Counted from the stretch's first letter, positions 31,610-40,754 are shown. The stretch is DNA of 43,208 nt from Sporosarcina sp. ZBG7A (GCF_000813425.1 NZ_JWIB01000041.1:1-43208), one strand, 5' to 3'. Notes: a model not told the origin generated them from the letters alone. Numbers and translations are program-made.

Positions 31610-31634
31610 ACCGGGAAATATTCCCCGGGAAATA
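31610..31634. promoter_or_regulatory. candidate Noc-binding site upstream of walR
   Basis: ATTCCCCGGGAAAT (31620-31633) matches the B. subtilis Noc palindrome ATTTCCCGGGAAAT at 13 of 14 positions. A half-site CCGGGAAAT (31611-31619) lies directly beside it. Noc is encoded in the same window. No other such site was seen here. Confidence 0.6.
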
Positions 31635-31767
31635 AATTGACAACGTGGAATAAAGGCTCTTTCTAAGCGGTTTGGGAAACGATTGGAACGTGCGAAAATG
31701 CATGAAGAATGGTAGAGTAAAAGGATACCAAGTAAATGTGCCGACTCGGCCGGAAAGGGTAGAACTC

Positions 31768-32478
31768 ATGCAAAACAAAACAATACTCGTTGTAGATGAC
31801 GAGAAACCCATTGCGGATATATTGGAGTTTAACTTAAAAAAAGAAGGTTTTAACGTCTATACAGCTTATGATGGAGATGAGGCATTGGCGAAAGTGGAAG
31901 AGGTTCAGCCAGATATCATGTTACTCGACATCATGTTGCCCAAGCAAGACGGGATGGAAGTGTGTCGTGAAGTTCGTAAAAAGTATGACTTTCCGATTAT
32001 CATGCTGACAGCAAAAGACTCTGAAATCGATAAAGTTCTTGGATTGGAGCTCGGTGCAGATGATTATGTCACTAAACCATTTGGAACAAGAGAGCTGATT
32101 GCACGGGTCAAAGCGAACTTGCGGAGACATCAGAAAGCTACAGCTGAGGACGCAGAAGAAGCTACTAATGATATTGCAGTCGGCAGTCTTGTCATACAGC
32201 CGGATGCGTATCTTGCACAAAAGCGAGGGGAAACAATCGAACTTACTCATCGTGAGTTTGAACTGTTGCATTACTTATCCAATCATATTGGACAAGTGAT
32301 GACACGTGAGCACTTGTTGCAAACGGTCTGGGGCTATGATTACTTCGGCGATGTTCGAACAGTGGACGTTACCATTCGAAGACTTCGAGAGAAGATCGAA
32401 GATACACCAAGCCATCCAACATGGATTGTGACACGTCGTGGCGTTGGCTACTACTTGCGAGATCCGGAACAGGAGTAA
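31768..32478 (+). CDS. walR: Response regulator WalR (YycF)
   Basis: WalR is the essential OmpR-type regulator that controls wall hydrolase genes in low-GC Gram-positives. The 236-residue protein has a receiver domain (about 1-120) with Asp 54 in MLLDIMLP as the phosphorylation site and the Lys of VTKPF, and a C-terminal winged helix (about 140-233, [13 protein letters not shown]). The frame is open from 31672, but GGAAAGGG precedes the ATG at 31768 and the family starts there. walK begins 4 bp after it. I could not place a promoter with confidence. Confidence 0.97.
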   Translation: MQNKTILVVDDEKPIADILEFNLKKEGFNVYTAYDGDEALAKVEEVQPDIMLLDIMLPKQDGMEVCREVRKKYDFPIIMLTAKDSEIDKVLGLELGADDYVTKPFGTRELIARVKANLRRHQKATAEDAEEATNDIAVGSLVIQPDAYLAQKRGETIELTHREFELLHYLSNHIGQVMTREHLLQTVWGYDYFGDVRTVDVTIRRLREKIEDTPSHPTWIVTRRGVGYYLRDPEQE

Positions 32479-32482
32479 CCGA

Positions 32483-34312
32483 ATGAGAAAAGTGGGGATC
32501 TTCAATTCTATTCATGTTAAGTTTGTGCTGATTTACGTCATGCTCATTCTACTCGCCTTGCAGATTATCGGTCTATACTTTTCCAAAGAGTTAGAAGAAA
32601 CGCTGAAATATAACTTCACCGCATCGGTTAAAGACCGTGTTAATCTCGTTGAATTTAGCGTACGTGAAGAAATGCTGAAAGAACCATCCTCGGACGATCC
32701 GTCACTCGAAACGAGTTTGCGGACCGTCCTTTCAGGTTTTAGTTCGGATGATATCATTGAAGTACGAGTAATCGATTCAAAATATCGTATTTTAGCGTCA
32801 TCTATACAGGATCACCAGAAAACGATCGTTGGACAGAAATCTACTGACGATATCGTCAAAAGGGCAATAGTCTCTGAAAGTCCTCAAAGTGTCATTAACT
32901 ACAATAAAAAAACAAATAAAAAAGTGCAAAAGCTTACACATCCGATTATGAACGGCAGTGAAGTCATCGGAGCACTCTACGTAGAGTCCAACATAGAGAA
33001 AGTCTTTAAGCAGATCGACGAAATCAATCGAATCCTTGCAGGAGCGGCTGCGGTCTCGCTTACGATTACCATCATCATCGGAATCTTCATTGCACAGACG
33101 TTTACTCGACCTATTTCCGATATGCGCAGACAAGCGCAAGCGATGGCGAAAGGCAATTATTCAAGAAAAGTCCGGGTCTACGGAAATGATGAAATGGGAC
33201 AACTGGCGATTGCATTTAACCATTTAACCAATCAGCTGTTGGAGTCACAGTCCACGACTGAAGCGGAAAGGCGAAAGTTAGCATCAGTCCTTGAAAATAT
33301 GACAGACGGAGTTATTTCAACAGATCGAAAAGGTCGTGTAAATCTCATAAATGACTCTGCACTTGGCATGCTTCGAATGACTAGTGACCTCGTGTTGAAT
33401 CGACCGATTAATAACATTCTCGGGATTGAAAAAGAGTATTCTTTTGAAGATTTGGTAGAGATGCGTGAATCGATTCCGCTAGACTTTAGTACTGAAAATG
33501 AGCCATCTATTTTGCGCGCAACATTTTCTGTTACTCAGCGTGAGACTGGTTTTGTGAATGGACTCATAACTGTTCTACACGATAACACTGAGCAAGAAAA
33601 AATCGAAATGGAACGTCGTGAATTTGTTTCAAACGTTTCACACGAACTAAGAACTCCACTAACTACGATGCGTAGCTACTTAGAAGCTCTTGCTGAAGGG
33701 GCATGGAGGAATGAAGACATTGCACCTGCTTTCTTGAACGTGACACAGACGGAAACGGAACGAATGATTCGTTTAGTAAATGATTTGTTGAAACTTTCTA
33801 GAATGGACAGTAACGAATACGAGCTCAATACAGAGTGGGTAGATTTTAATACATTCTTCAACTCCATTATTGATCGATTCGAGTTTTCGAAATCACAGGA
33901 AGTGAGCTTCCGGAGAATCGTTCCACCAGTCGATCTGTTTGTAGAAATAGATACCGACAAATTAACGCAAGTAATTGATAACATCATTTCTAATGCACTG
34001 AAGTACTCGCCCGATGGAGGCATTGTCCGCTTCAATGTGGCGGTATTGGATGACTCAATCCGTGTAAGTATTTCAGACGAAGGCTTAGGGATACCTGCGG
34101 CTAACGTAAATCGGATATTTGATCGTTTCTTCCGTTCAGACAAAGCCCGTTCTCGTGCAATGGGTGGAACGGGACTAGGACTCGCGATTGCGAAAGAAAT
34201 GATTGGTGCTCATGGCGGCAAGATTTGGGCCAATAGTGTAGAAGGAGAAGGGACAACGATCTTCTTCACATTACCTTATGAACAACACGATGATGGGGAG
34301 TGGGACGTGTGA
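32483..34312 (+). CDS. walK: Sensor histidine kinase WalK (YycG)
   Basis: WalK phosphorylates WalR and senses the state of the wall at the division site. The 609-residue protein has two membrane helices (about 10-33 and 183-206) flanking an extracellular PAS-like domain, a HAMP domain (207-258), an inner PAS domain (about 262-370), the HisKA site with His 387 in NVSHELRTPL, and an ATPase domain with DNIISNALKYSP, DEGLGIP and GGTGLGLAIAKEM. AGGAG precedes the ATG at 32483. It overlaps walH by 4 bp. Confidence 0.97.
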   Translation: MRKVGIFNSIHVKFVLIYVMLILLALQIIGLYFSKELEETLKYNFTASVKDRVNLVEFSVREEMLKEPSSDDPSLETSLRTVLSGFSSDDIIEVRVIDSKYRILASSIQDHQKTIVGQKSTDDIVKRAIVSESPQSVINYNKKTNKKVQKLTHPIMNGSEVIGALYVESNIEKVFKQIDEINRILAGAAAVSLTITIIIGIFIAQTFTRPISDMRRQAQAMAKGNYSRKVRVYGNDEMGQLAIAFNHLTNQLLESQSTTEAERRKLASVLENMTDGVISTDRKGRVNLINDSALGMLRMTSDLVLNRPINNILGIEKEYSFEDLVEMRESIPLDFSTENEPSILRATFSVTQRETGFVNGLITVLHDNTEQEKIEMERREFVSNVSHELRTPLTTMRSYLEALAEGAWRNEDIAPAFLNVTQTETERMIRLVNDLLKLSRMDSNEYELNTEWVDFNTFFNSIIDRFEFSKSQEVSFRRIVPPVDLFVEIDTDKLTQVIDNIISNALKYSPDGGIVRFNVAVLDDSIRVSISDEGLGIPAANVNRIFDRFFRSDKARSRAMGGTGLGLAIAKEMIGAHGGKIWANSVEGEGTTIFFTLPYEQHDDGEWDV

Positions 34313-35643
34313 GACATATCGAGACAATCAAATCAGTCGTCCTGCTACTACTTGTCATTCTCAGCATTACGTTTACATTTTCAATTTGGTCGTATGCACC
34401 GAAGTTCGATTCGATTGATCAAAATCAGTCAGTCGATGGATCTATTACAAGCATTCAAAATAAGAAACCGATATCCGATATTGTGCTTCCTTACAAATGG
34501 GTGTTCAAGTTTAATGATGAAGAATTATATGGAACGACAGATACTACAGTAATTAAACCTGTGCTTGAGGAAATGATGCGCTGGAAAGTTTTCGGACTCA
34601 CTGCCGTAAATCTGGATCTGACTAAAGATGAGATGAATGACTTGCTCACAAAAGGAAATCAGTATGTCCTCTATTACCCAGGAGAGGTACCGGTTTCTGT
34701 CTATGAGGACGTGCTGGAAATTGAAGACAAAGCTGTTCCTGAAGTTTTGTTCAATAAACTTATTGTCAATTGGGATCCAGATGACAGTCTCCCTGAGGTT
34801 CACTTTGTCAGTACTGTCAGCATGACGCATTATAAAGCGAAAGTGAAAATGCAAGACACTCAGCGTTTCCAAAAGTCGATTATTGATAAAGGGAAAAAGT
34901 TGTCTCGATTTGAAGAAGTGCAGGTGAATGAAACCAAGACATTAGCAATTTCAAGTGAACCCCTCACAGCGATCCACTCGACGTACATCGAAGAGGAGAT
35001 CAACCCATCCTTGTTTAAAGATGCGCTGTTTAATGATCCATATGCTGTCCGAAGAAATTTGGTCGATGCCCATAAAGAAGAGTATGGGGATGATCATGCG
35101 CTGATGAAGGTAAACACGAAATCGAAAGTTCTGAACTTCTATTATCCTCTTGAAAGTCAGGAATTAGCCATTCCGTCTGAACTGATGACAGCTACTATAG
35201 ACTTTGTAAATGATCATAGCGGCTGGACGGATGATTACCGCTATTCTTACATGAACCCAGTTTCGCGTTACATTAAGTTTCAGCTTCATGACAATGGACT
35301 TCCAGTCTTTAGTGACGTCCCGGACGGTGCAGAGATAACGGAAATACTGGGAGACAACCGAGTATACCGTTATAGTCGACCTTATTTCACACTCAACTCG
35401 CCTATCAAAAGTTATGAAGTGACACTCCCGCCAGCAACGGAGGTAGCCCGTCACCTAGAAGCATCAGACAATCTCGATTTCTCAGCAATCGAAGAAATAA
35501 AGCCTGGCTATTCACTTATTCATGATACGGATGTTGGTGTCTTGAAATTCGAACCCCACTGGTTCTATTACATCAAAGGGAATTGGGAAGTGTATAAGGA
35601 AGAGCTAAATCGGAAGGGAGGCGGCCTTCTTGGATTGGAGTAA
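34309..35643 (+). CDS. yycH: WalK regulator WalH (YycH)
   Basis: WalH is a membrane-anchored protein that, with WalI, restrains WalK in B. subtilis. The 444-residue protein has one N-terminal membrane helix (about 8-27, VVLLLLVILSITFTFSIW) and a large extracellular part. The GTG at 34309 overlaps the walK stop by 2-3 bp (GTGTGA) and has GGGGAGTGG upstream; an earlier GTG at 34300 is less well placed. walI starts inside its last codons. Confidence 0.93.
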   Translation: MRHIETIKSVVLLLLVILSITFTFSIWSYAPKFDSIDQNQSVDGSITSIQNKKPISDIVLPYKWVFKFNDEELYGTTDTTVIKPVLEEMMRWKVFGLTAVNLDLTKDEMNDLLTKGNQYVLYYPGEVPVSVYEDVLEIEDKAVPEVLFNKLIVNWDPDDSLPEVHFVSTVSMTHYKAKVKMQDTQRFQKSIIDKGKKLSRFEEVQVNETKTLAISSEPLTAIHSTYIEEEINPSLFKDALFNDPYAVRRNLVDAHKEEYGDDHALMKVNTKSKVLNFYYPLESQELAIPSELMTATIDFVNDHSGWTDDYRYSYMNPVSRYIKFQLHDNGLPVFSDVPDGAEITEILGDNRVYRYSRPYFTLNSPIKSYEVTLPPATEVARHLEASDNLDFSAIEEIKPGYSLIHDTDVGVLKFEPHWFYYIKGNWEVYKEELNRKGGGLLGLE

Positions 35644-36448
35644 AACCAAAACAATTTTCATCATTGTGTTTTCGATACTGAATGTATTGCTGTGTTTCCT
35701 GTATTTGAACCGGAATGCTAATATTGAAAGCCTTGAAGTGGCGGGGAAAACTTCTATGGAAGATGTCTTAAAGCAAGAAAACATCACCTACAAGTTGCCT
35801 CCATTTGTAGACAAAGAAGCGTCATTTGTTTCTGCAGATGTCGTTGACTTTAACAAAGAATCACTAAAAGATTTAAAGGGTCAAAAAACTTCCATCATGA
35901 GTGATAACCTACTACGGTCAACACTTACCGATAAAATAACACTTGAAGAAGCGAAGAAAGATGATTTCAAATCATTCCTATCCCAATACGTATTGAACGG
36001 AACGGAATACGTACTATGGGAGGTGTCGGAAGAAAAAAAGAAAGCATTCTTTTTCCAACAATTCCAGGGACGTCCGATTTATTATAGTCCGAGTGCCATG
36101 CTCGAGGTCTCATGGGATGATGATGAAAAACTTCAATCTTATGAGCAGCGCATGTTGAAGAAATTTGCGAATTTCAATAAGAAAGACTTGCTGTCGCCAC
36201 TAGAAATTATTGGATCTCTCGCTTCACGAGGATTGTTGAAACAGAACTCGGAAGTGACGAATGTCAAAATGGGCTATTCAACGCTTGTGCGCTTAACGGA
36301 AACTCAAGTGTTTGCCCCAACATGGGATGTTCAAGTAAAATTAGATAGTGGGGAAAAAGAGCATCACTTCCTCAGTGCTAATGAAGGGAAAGTAATTGAG
36401 TTCCAACTTGATAAGGATCCGGAAGAAGAGAATGAGCAATCCGAATAA
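35630..36448 (+). CDS. yycI: WalK regulator WalI (YycI)
   Basis: WalI pairs with WalH through its single N-terminal membrane helix and modulates WalK. The 272-residue protein starts MDWSKTKTIFIIVFSILNVL, characteristic of the family, followed by an extracellular domain. The start is TTG, with GGGAGGCGG upstream, and it overlaps the end of walH by 14 bp, so the two are probably made in step. The C-terminus is acidic (EEENEQSE). Confidence 0.93.
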   Translation: MDWSKTKTIFIIVFSILNVLLCFLYLNRNANIESLEVAGKTSMEDVLKQENITYKLPPFVDKEASFVSADVVDFNKESLKDLKGQKTSIMSDNLLRSTLTDKITLEEAKKDDFKSFLSQYVLNGTEYVLWEVSEEKKKAFFFQQFQGRPIYYSPSAMLEVSWDDDEKLQSYEQRMLKKFANFNKKDLLSPLEIIGSLASRGLLKQNSEVTNVKMGYSTLVRLTETQVFAPTWDVQVKLDSGEKEHHFLSANEGKVIEFQLDKDPEEENEQSE

Positions 36449-36457
36449 GGAGTTTTT

Positions 36458-37249
36458 ATGATGCGATTCAGCATACTTGCCAGTGGCAGCACTGGTAATT
36501 CAATTTATATAGAAAATGATTCTGGCGCCTATCTCGTGGACGCAGGCTTAACGGCAAAACGAATCGAAGCACAGCTTGCGAAAATTGGTCGATCCATGAA
36601 AAATGTTAACGCTATTTTCGTCACGCATGAGCATAGCGATCACATTAAAGGTGTCGGTGTTTTAGCGAGAAAGCATGGCGTTCCGATTTACGCGAACCAG
36701 AAGACATGGCAAGCAATGGATGGGTTAGTTGGTGACATCTCGCTTGAACAACGGTTTCAGTTCGATATGGAAACGGTTCATTCTTTCGGTTCGATCTCGA
36801 TTGAATCGTTTGCAGTTTCCCATGACTCTGTGGATCCGATGTTCTACGTGTTTCATGAAGATGATCGTAAACTTGCGATCATTACAGACACAGGATACGT
36901 GAGTGATCGCATGAAAGGGATCATTAAGAGTGCGGATTCTTTCGTGTTTGAATCGAATCATGATATTGGTATGCTCCAAATGGGGCGTTACCCATGGAGT
37001 GTCAAGCGACGTATTTTGAGTGATGTCGGTCACGTATCGAACGAAGATGCAGCAATTGCGATGAATGATGTCATCGAGCAAAAAGAGACTCAGATTTATT
37101 TGTCTCACTTAAGCCGCGACAATAACATGAAAGACCTTGCCCGCATGAGCGTTGAACAGACGTTACAAACGTGCGGCATTATAGCAGGAGAGTTTGTGCA
37201 TTTGCATGACACCGATGCAGAAGAGCCGACTGAATTAATCACTGTTTGA
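36458..37249 (+). CDS. yycJ: Metallo-beta-lactamase fold hydrolase WalJ (YycJ)
   Basis: A 263-residue metallo-hydrolase of the WalJ/YycJ family, the last gene of the walRKHIJ operon; the B. subtilis homologue is a DNA exonuclease candidate linked to repair. The metal-binding HEHSDH is at 57-62 in [12 protein letters not shown], with further ligands in the later ITDTGY and LSHLSRDN regions. AAGGAG lies 5 nt before the first ATG; the next ATG (36461) is an equal possibility. It is followed by a terminator. Confidence 0.94.
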   Translation: MMRFSILASGSTGNSIYIENDSGAYLVDAGLTAKRIEAQLAKIGRSMKNVNAIFVTHEHSDHIKGVGVLARKHGVPIYANQKTWQAMDGLVGDISLEQRFQFDMETVHSFGSISIESFAVSHDSVDPMFYVFHEDDRKLAIITDTGYVSDRMKGIIKSADSFVFESNHDIGMLQMGRYPWSVKRRILSDVGHVSNEDAAIAMNDVIEQKETQIYLSHLSRDNNMKDLARMSVEQTLQTCGIIAGEFVHLHDTDAEEPTELITV

Positions 37250-37254
37250 GGAGA

Positions 37255-37287
37255 AAACCGTATCGCTAAAGGCGATGCGGTTTTTTT
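37255..37287 (+). terminator. intrinsic terminator after walJ
   Basis: AACCGTATCGC pairs with GCGATGCGGTT (37256-37266 with 37272-37282), followed by seven T. Confidence 0.9.
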
Positions 37288-37313
37288 GGTGGATGAAATT
37301 AATTGGGCTAGGA

Positions 37314-37541
37314 AACCCGCTCGTTCTCTCATTCCACCCGCCTGTTCCGTCGCTGAACCCGCTCGTTTTCTCATTCCACCCGCCCGTTCCGTCGCTGAAC
37401 CCGCTCGTTCTCTCATTCCACCCGCCCGTTCCGTCGCTGAACCCGCTCGTTTTCTCATACCACCCGCCCGTTCCGAGGCTGAACCCGATCGTTCTCTCCT
37501 TCAACCCGCTCGTTCCGCGGCTGAACCTGATCACTCTCTCT
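37314..37541. repeat. tandem 42-bp repeat made of 21-bp halves
   Basis: Five full copies of a 42-bp unit start at 37314, 37356, 37398, 37440 and 37482, and a shorter, more divergent sixth begins at 37524. Each unit contains two related 21-bp halves sharing ACCCGC-Y-CGTTC and about 13 of 21 bases. The plus strand is strongly pyrimidine-rich. Because 21 and 42 are multiples of three, long frames stay open on both strands, but none has a ribosome site or a family match. I take this as an intergenic repeat, not a gene. Confidence 0.9.
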
Positions 37542-37724
37542 TAGAATACACGTCACCACAAAATAAAAGACACAAAACACGAGTTGTACATTCTTTATAA
37601 CTTCCTAAATGGGAACGATTTACTCCATTCCATCGTCTTTTTTATAGAAGTTCCCATATTTCTTTTAAAATTATCAGAATGGGGTAAAGTGTAAAGAGAG
37701 AATGGAATCGAAAGGACGAGAGCC
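37542..37724. other. rest of the walJ-htrA gap
   Basis: Apart from the repeat, this 183-bp part holds the inverted copies TGGGAAC (37610-37616) and GTTCCCA (37650-37656) and the ribosome site of the next gene. I see no further gene and no confident promoter. Confidence 0.5.
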
Positions 37725-39026
37725 ATGGACGACTACAACAGGGATCGGGAAGAGGAACAACCGAGGTCATCTGACTCGCTGAACGAACCGCCACATGCGG
37801 GAAATTATGAAACACCACAGAGCGAGCCCATGTACAGAACACAAAATACTACACCACCGCCACCTCCAGACCCACCCAAACGACGAGGTGGATTTTTGCC
37901 TGCATTATTTGGAGCCATAATAGGCGGACTGCTCGTCTGGTTGCTCATGTTTACCATAGGTGGACCGGATGATAGTGAAAACAATGCTACGGGCACAGTA
38001 AAGGATTCGGGAAGCTCCAAGCAAGTGAGTGTTGACATCGATAGTGATTTAACAGGAGTCGTCGAAAAATCGACCGACGCGGTTGTTGGGATTACAAATT
38101 TACAACGCGGTCAAGATTTCTGGACTCAATCTGACACGCCACAAGCGATTGGAACAGGATCAGGTGTATTGTACAAGAAAGCAAATGGGAAAGCCTATAT
38201 CGTTACCAATCATCATGTTGTCGAAGATGCAGAAGAATTAGAAGTGACACTTGATGATGGAACAAAGATGTCAGGTAAGTTAATTGGAAGTGACGTCTGG
38301 ACAGATCTTGCTGTTGTTGAAATTGACGACAAAGATATAACGTCAACAATGGAATTCGGAGATTCTGATGCGTTAAAACGTGGAGAAACGGTTATTGCAA
38401 TCGGAAACCCACTAGGTCTTGGCTTCTCTGGTTCGGTTACAGTGGGTGTCGTATCCGGTAAAGACCGTTCCATTCCAATCGACATTAACCAGGACGGTAG
38501 TGTGGACTGGCAAGCGGATGTCCTTCAAACCGACGCAGCCATCAACCCAGGAAACTCAGGGGGGGCTCTTATCAATATGGCGGGCCAGCTGATTGGCATC
38601 AATTCCATGAAAATTACAGAGGAGACGGTAGAAGGAATTGGTCTAGCGATCCCTATCAACTTAGCCTTACCAGTAATTGAACAACTTGAACAGACAGGTG
38701 AAGTGAATCGTCCAACAATGGGCGTATCACTACTCGACTTAAGAAATATCCCTGTTCAACAGCAGAGCGTGCTGAAGTTACCCGAAGACGTTAAAAATGG
38801 TGTTGTGGTTACAGAAGTCTTCCGAAATACACCAGCGCAAACTGCCGGAGTCCAAAAATATGATACAATTGTAGAAATGGACGGAGAGCCGATTGAAGAC
38901 ATGGTGACGTTGCGCAAGCACTTGTACAACGAAAAGAAAGTCGGCGATAGCATGACGATGAAAGTCTACCGTGAAGGGAAACCTGTCACAATTGACATGG
39001 TTCTGAAAGATGGCAACTCGTTCTAA
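37725..39026 (+). CDS. HtrA-type membrane-anchored serine protease
   Basis: A 433-residue DegP/HtrA family protease, probably the YyxA/HtrC type that follows walJ in B. subtilis. The first 57 residues are hydrophilic and Pro-rich (TTPPPPPDPPKRR), followed by one membrane helix (about 58-78). The trypsin-like domain has the triad His 164 (TNHHVV), Asp 194 (TDLAVVE) and Ser 278 (NPGNSGGAL). A PDZ domain covers about 335-430. It would act on exported or damaged proteins at the outer membrane face. GAAAGGA precedes the ATG. A terminator follows. Confidence 0.94.
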   Translation: MDDYNRDREEEQPRSSDSLNEPPHAGNYETPQSEPMYRTQNTTPPPPPDPPKRRGGFLPALFGAIIGGLLVWLLMFTIGGPDDSENNATGTVKDSGSSKQVSVDIDSDLTGVVEKSTDAVVGITNLQRGQDFWTQSDTPQAIGTGSGVLYKKANGKAYIVTNHHVVEDAEELEVTLDDGTKMSGKLIGSDVWTDLAVVEIDDKDITSTMEFGDSDALKRGETVIAIGNPLGLGFSGSVTVGVVSGKDRSIPIDINQDGSVDWQADVLQTDAAINPGNSGGALINMAGQLIGINSMKITEETVEGIGLAIPINLALPVIEQLEQTGEVNRPTMGVSLLDLRNIPVQQQSVLKLPEDVKNGVVVTEVFRNTPAQTAGVQKYDTIVEMDGEPIEDMVTLRKHLYNEKKVGDSMTMKVYREGKPVTIDMVLKDGNSF

Positions 39027-39062
39027 TGCACATGTGCATAAAATAACCATTTAGTTATCCAC

Positions 39063-39107
39063 AGCAGACACGATAGCAGAAAAATAGCTATTGTGTCTGC
39101 TTTTTTT
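39063..39107 (+). terminator. intrinsic terminator after the htrA gene
   Basis: A stem of 15 pairs with a G-T (39063-39077 with 39087-39101) followed by a T run. It lies inside the DnaA-box cluster. Confidence 0.85.
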
Positions 39108-39191
39108 ATCAACAATTCTATGTTTGTGGATAAAACTGAAAATTTGTGCATAACTCTGTGGAGATATAAAAGTGAAAAAGAGGTGAATAAT

Positions 39192-39356
39192 ATGAAAATT
39201 CATACCTGCGAAACCCATATAAACCGGGCACTTGACGAATTTGTTGCAAAAGAGGAGACATTTCCGAGCATGGAACCAATTACAGAGGGAGAGAAGTTAT
39301 CCACAACATGTGATTACTGTGAAGCACTTCCTGTCTATCTTGTGACGAACACATAA
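39192..39356 (+). CDS. CxxH/CxxC small protein
   Basis: A 54-residue protein of the CxxH/CxxC family found just before rlmH in many Bacillales. It has CETH near the start and CDYC near the end, a likely metal site. GAGGTGA lies before the ATG at 39192; an upstream ATG at 39093 is open but adds 33 residues that the family lacks. A DnaA box (39297-39305) lies inside the coding region. Function unknown. Confidence 0.88.
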   Translation: MKIHTCETHINRALDEFVAKEETFPSMEPITEGEKLSTTCDYCEALPVYLVTNT

Positions 39357-39435
39357 TCGGACACAACATCTAGAGATGGCTGTGGATATGTGTATAACTT
39401 CGGTGTATAACTTTTCAAAAAAGGTGGACAAGGCT

Positions 39436-39915
39436 GTGAATATTACAATTGTGACTGTGGGAAAACTGAAAGAGAAGTATTTGAAAATGGGCATCGAGGA
39501 GTATACAAAGCGACTCGGTGCGTATGCCAAAATCGATTTGATCGAAGTGGCGGATGAAAAAGCACCCGAGCAATTAAGCGAGGCTGATATGGAAATCGTC
39601 AAGAAAAAAGAAGCAGATCGCATTCTGGCAAAAGTTTCACCGGACGCCCATGTCATTGCACTTGCAATCGAAGGGAAACAGAAAACATCTGAACAGTTAG
39701 CAGAAAATCTGCAATCACTCATGACTTATGGTAAAAGCAAAATCACCTTTGTCATTGGCGGATCCCTAGGATTACATGCAGATGTCTATAAGCGAGCAGA
39801 TGAGCTGCTTTCGTTTTCGAAGATGACGTTCCCGCATCAGTTAATGAAGCTGATTTTGTTGGAGCAGGTATATCGTGGGTTTAGAATTATGAGGAATGAA
39901 CCATACCATAAGTAA
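39436..39915 (+). CDS. rlmH: 23S rRNA pseudouridine-1915 N3-methyltransferase RlmH
   Basis: RlmH methylates N3 of the pseudouridine at 1915 (E. coli numbering) in helix 69 of 23S rRNA using SAM. It is a 159-residue SPOUT-fold enzyme; the knotted SAM site shows as FVIGGSLG at 105-112 and the conserved end [18 protein letters not shown] and NEPYHK follows. The frame opens at 39376, but the GTG at 39436 has AAAGGTGGA upstream and gives the family length and N-terminus ([16 protein letters not shown]). The DnaA boxes at 39381-39410 sit just before it. Confidence 0.95.
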   Translation: MNITIVTVGKLKEKYLKMGIEEYTKRLGAYAKIDLIEVADEKAPEQLSEADMEIVKKKEADRILAKVSPDAHVIALAIEGKQKTSEQLAENLQSLMTYGKSKITFVIGGSLGLHADVYKRADELLSFSKMTFPHQLMKLILLEQVYRGFRIMRNEPYHK

Positions 39916-40252
39916 AGGCGATTTTTTATGAGAAAAGATACCGCAACGCTCCATTTTTAGTATGGAAGGTGCTGTTTTAATTAGATGAAGATTGGATACA
40001 TGAAGGCTATGATAAATCAAAGGGTTGATTTTTTCCCGTCTTTTTTACTAAAGCACTCGTTAGTTTAAGTGGATTTAATAACAAGATTAAAAGTTGAGTT
40101 CTTTTAAGGATAGATTAGGAACATGCAGATTTACAATGATAATGAGGCTTTAACCTACAAAAATAAGCCGATTCCCGATCTCTAGGGAATCGACTTTTTT
40201 AATTAAATTAGAATATACCACCAATGAATTAGTTCGATACGATTTTTAATTT
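39916..40252. other. gene-free, AT-rich stretch after rlmH
   Basis: This 337-bp gap has no convincing gene. The longest frames are a few codons, for example ten codons after an ATG at 39929. It holds a terminator hairpin (40164-40200) and marks the change from core gene order to AT-rich accessory sequence. Confidence 0.7.
40164..40200. terminator. bidirectional terminator between rlmH and cdd
   Basis: The stem CGATTCCC/GGGAATCG (40169-40176 with 40185-40192), with flanks AAG/CTT, is followed by T on the plus strand and a T-rich tract on the minus strand. Confidence 0.75.
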
Positions 40253-40651
40253 TCACATTTCTAAATCTGTAAATGCGTAAGGTAGCAATTCCTTTAAGGT
40301 CAACTCTAATATATCTTTTTTCTCGTTAGTTAAATAAACTGGCATTTCAGGTGAACAAAATTCTGCTAAAACCTGTCTACAAATGCTGCAAGGGGGAAGA
40401 AAATCTACCGTATCACCTGCTACAGCTATAGCCTGAAACTCACCTTTTTTATAACCATTTGATATTGCGGTAAAAATAGCTGTTCTCTCAGCACAATTAG
40501 TTGCACCTAGTGAAACATTTTCTACGTTTACTCCATTAATAACAGTACCATCTTTTAGTAATAATGCTACTCCAACTGGGAATTTGGAATAAGGTACGTA
40601 TGCTTTCGCTTTCATCGTACGTGCACTTTCCATTAATAGCTCTTTATTCAT
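40253..40651 (-). CDS. cdd: Cytidine deaminase
   Basis: Cdd converts cytidine and deoxycytidine to uridine and deoxyuridine in pyrimidine salvage. The 132-residue protein has the zinc site Cys 53 and Glu 55 in TNCAERTAIF and Cys 88 and Cys 91 in PPCSICRQVLAEF, typical of the homotetrameric form, and YVPYSKFPVGVAL near the start. The ATG at 40651 has AAAAGGGTGG upstream; a GTG three codons earlier is less likely. It stands alone on the minus strand with its own promoter. Confidence 0.95.
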   Translation of the reverse strand: MNKELLMESARTMKAKAYVPYSKFPVGVALLLKDGTVINGVNVENVSLGATNCAERTAIFTAISNGYKKGEFQAIAVAGDTVDFLPPCSICRQVLAEFCSPEMPVYLTNEKKDILELTLKELLPYAFTDLEM

Positions 40652-40698
40652 ATTATCCACCCTTTTTCTAAGAATGAACTTTTCAAAGTTCCCTAAAC

Positions 40699-40715
40699 GT
40701 CAACATCCTGTTGAC
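40699..40715. promoter_or_regulatory. inverted repeat, candidate cdd operator
   Basis: GTCAACATCCTGTTGAC is a perfect 7-bp inverted repeat with a 3-bp spacer. It lies just downstream of the predicted -10 of cdd, where a repressor would block transcription. I do not know a regulator with this site. Confidence 0.5.
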
Positions 40716-40725
40716 AGGACTATTA

Positions 40726-40754
40726 ATACTATATATGAATTAGATAATTGTCAA
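40726..40754 (-). promoter_or_regulatory. sigma-A promoter of cdd
   Basis: On the minus strand TTGACA (40749-40754) and TAGTAT (40726-40731) are 17 bp apart, about 75 bp before the cdd start. Confidence 0.7.

Larger units (their letters stand above)
39033..39410. promoter_or_regulatory. DnaA-box cluster around the CxxH/CxxC gene and rlmH
   Basis: Exact TTATNCACA boxes lie at 39033-39041 (-), 39055-39063 (+), 39125-39133 (-), 39145-39153 (-), 39297-39305 (+) and 39389-39397 (-); one-mismatch boxes at 39381-39389 and 39402-39410. Six exact boxes in 380 bp, outside oriC, is far above chance. In B. subtilis a DnaA-bound cluster near yydA (rlmH) is known and represses that gene; this looks like the same element, extended over the neighbouring small gene. 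Confidence 0.85.

Noticed and set aside
37235..37600. Repeat-derived open frames of about 90-117 codons on both strands
   Set aside because: They are periodic, lack ribosome sites and are explained by a repeat period divisible by three.
39929..39961. Ten-codon frame after rlmH
   Set aside because: Too short and without support; probably chance.
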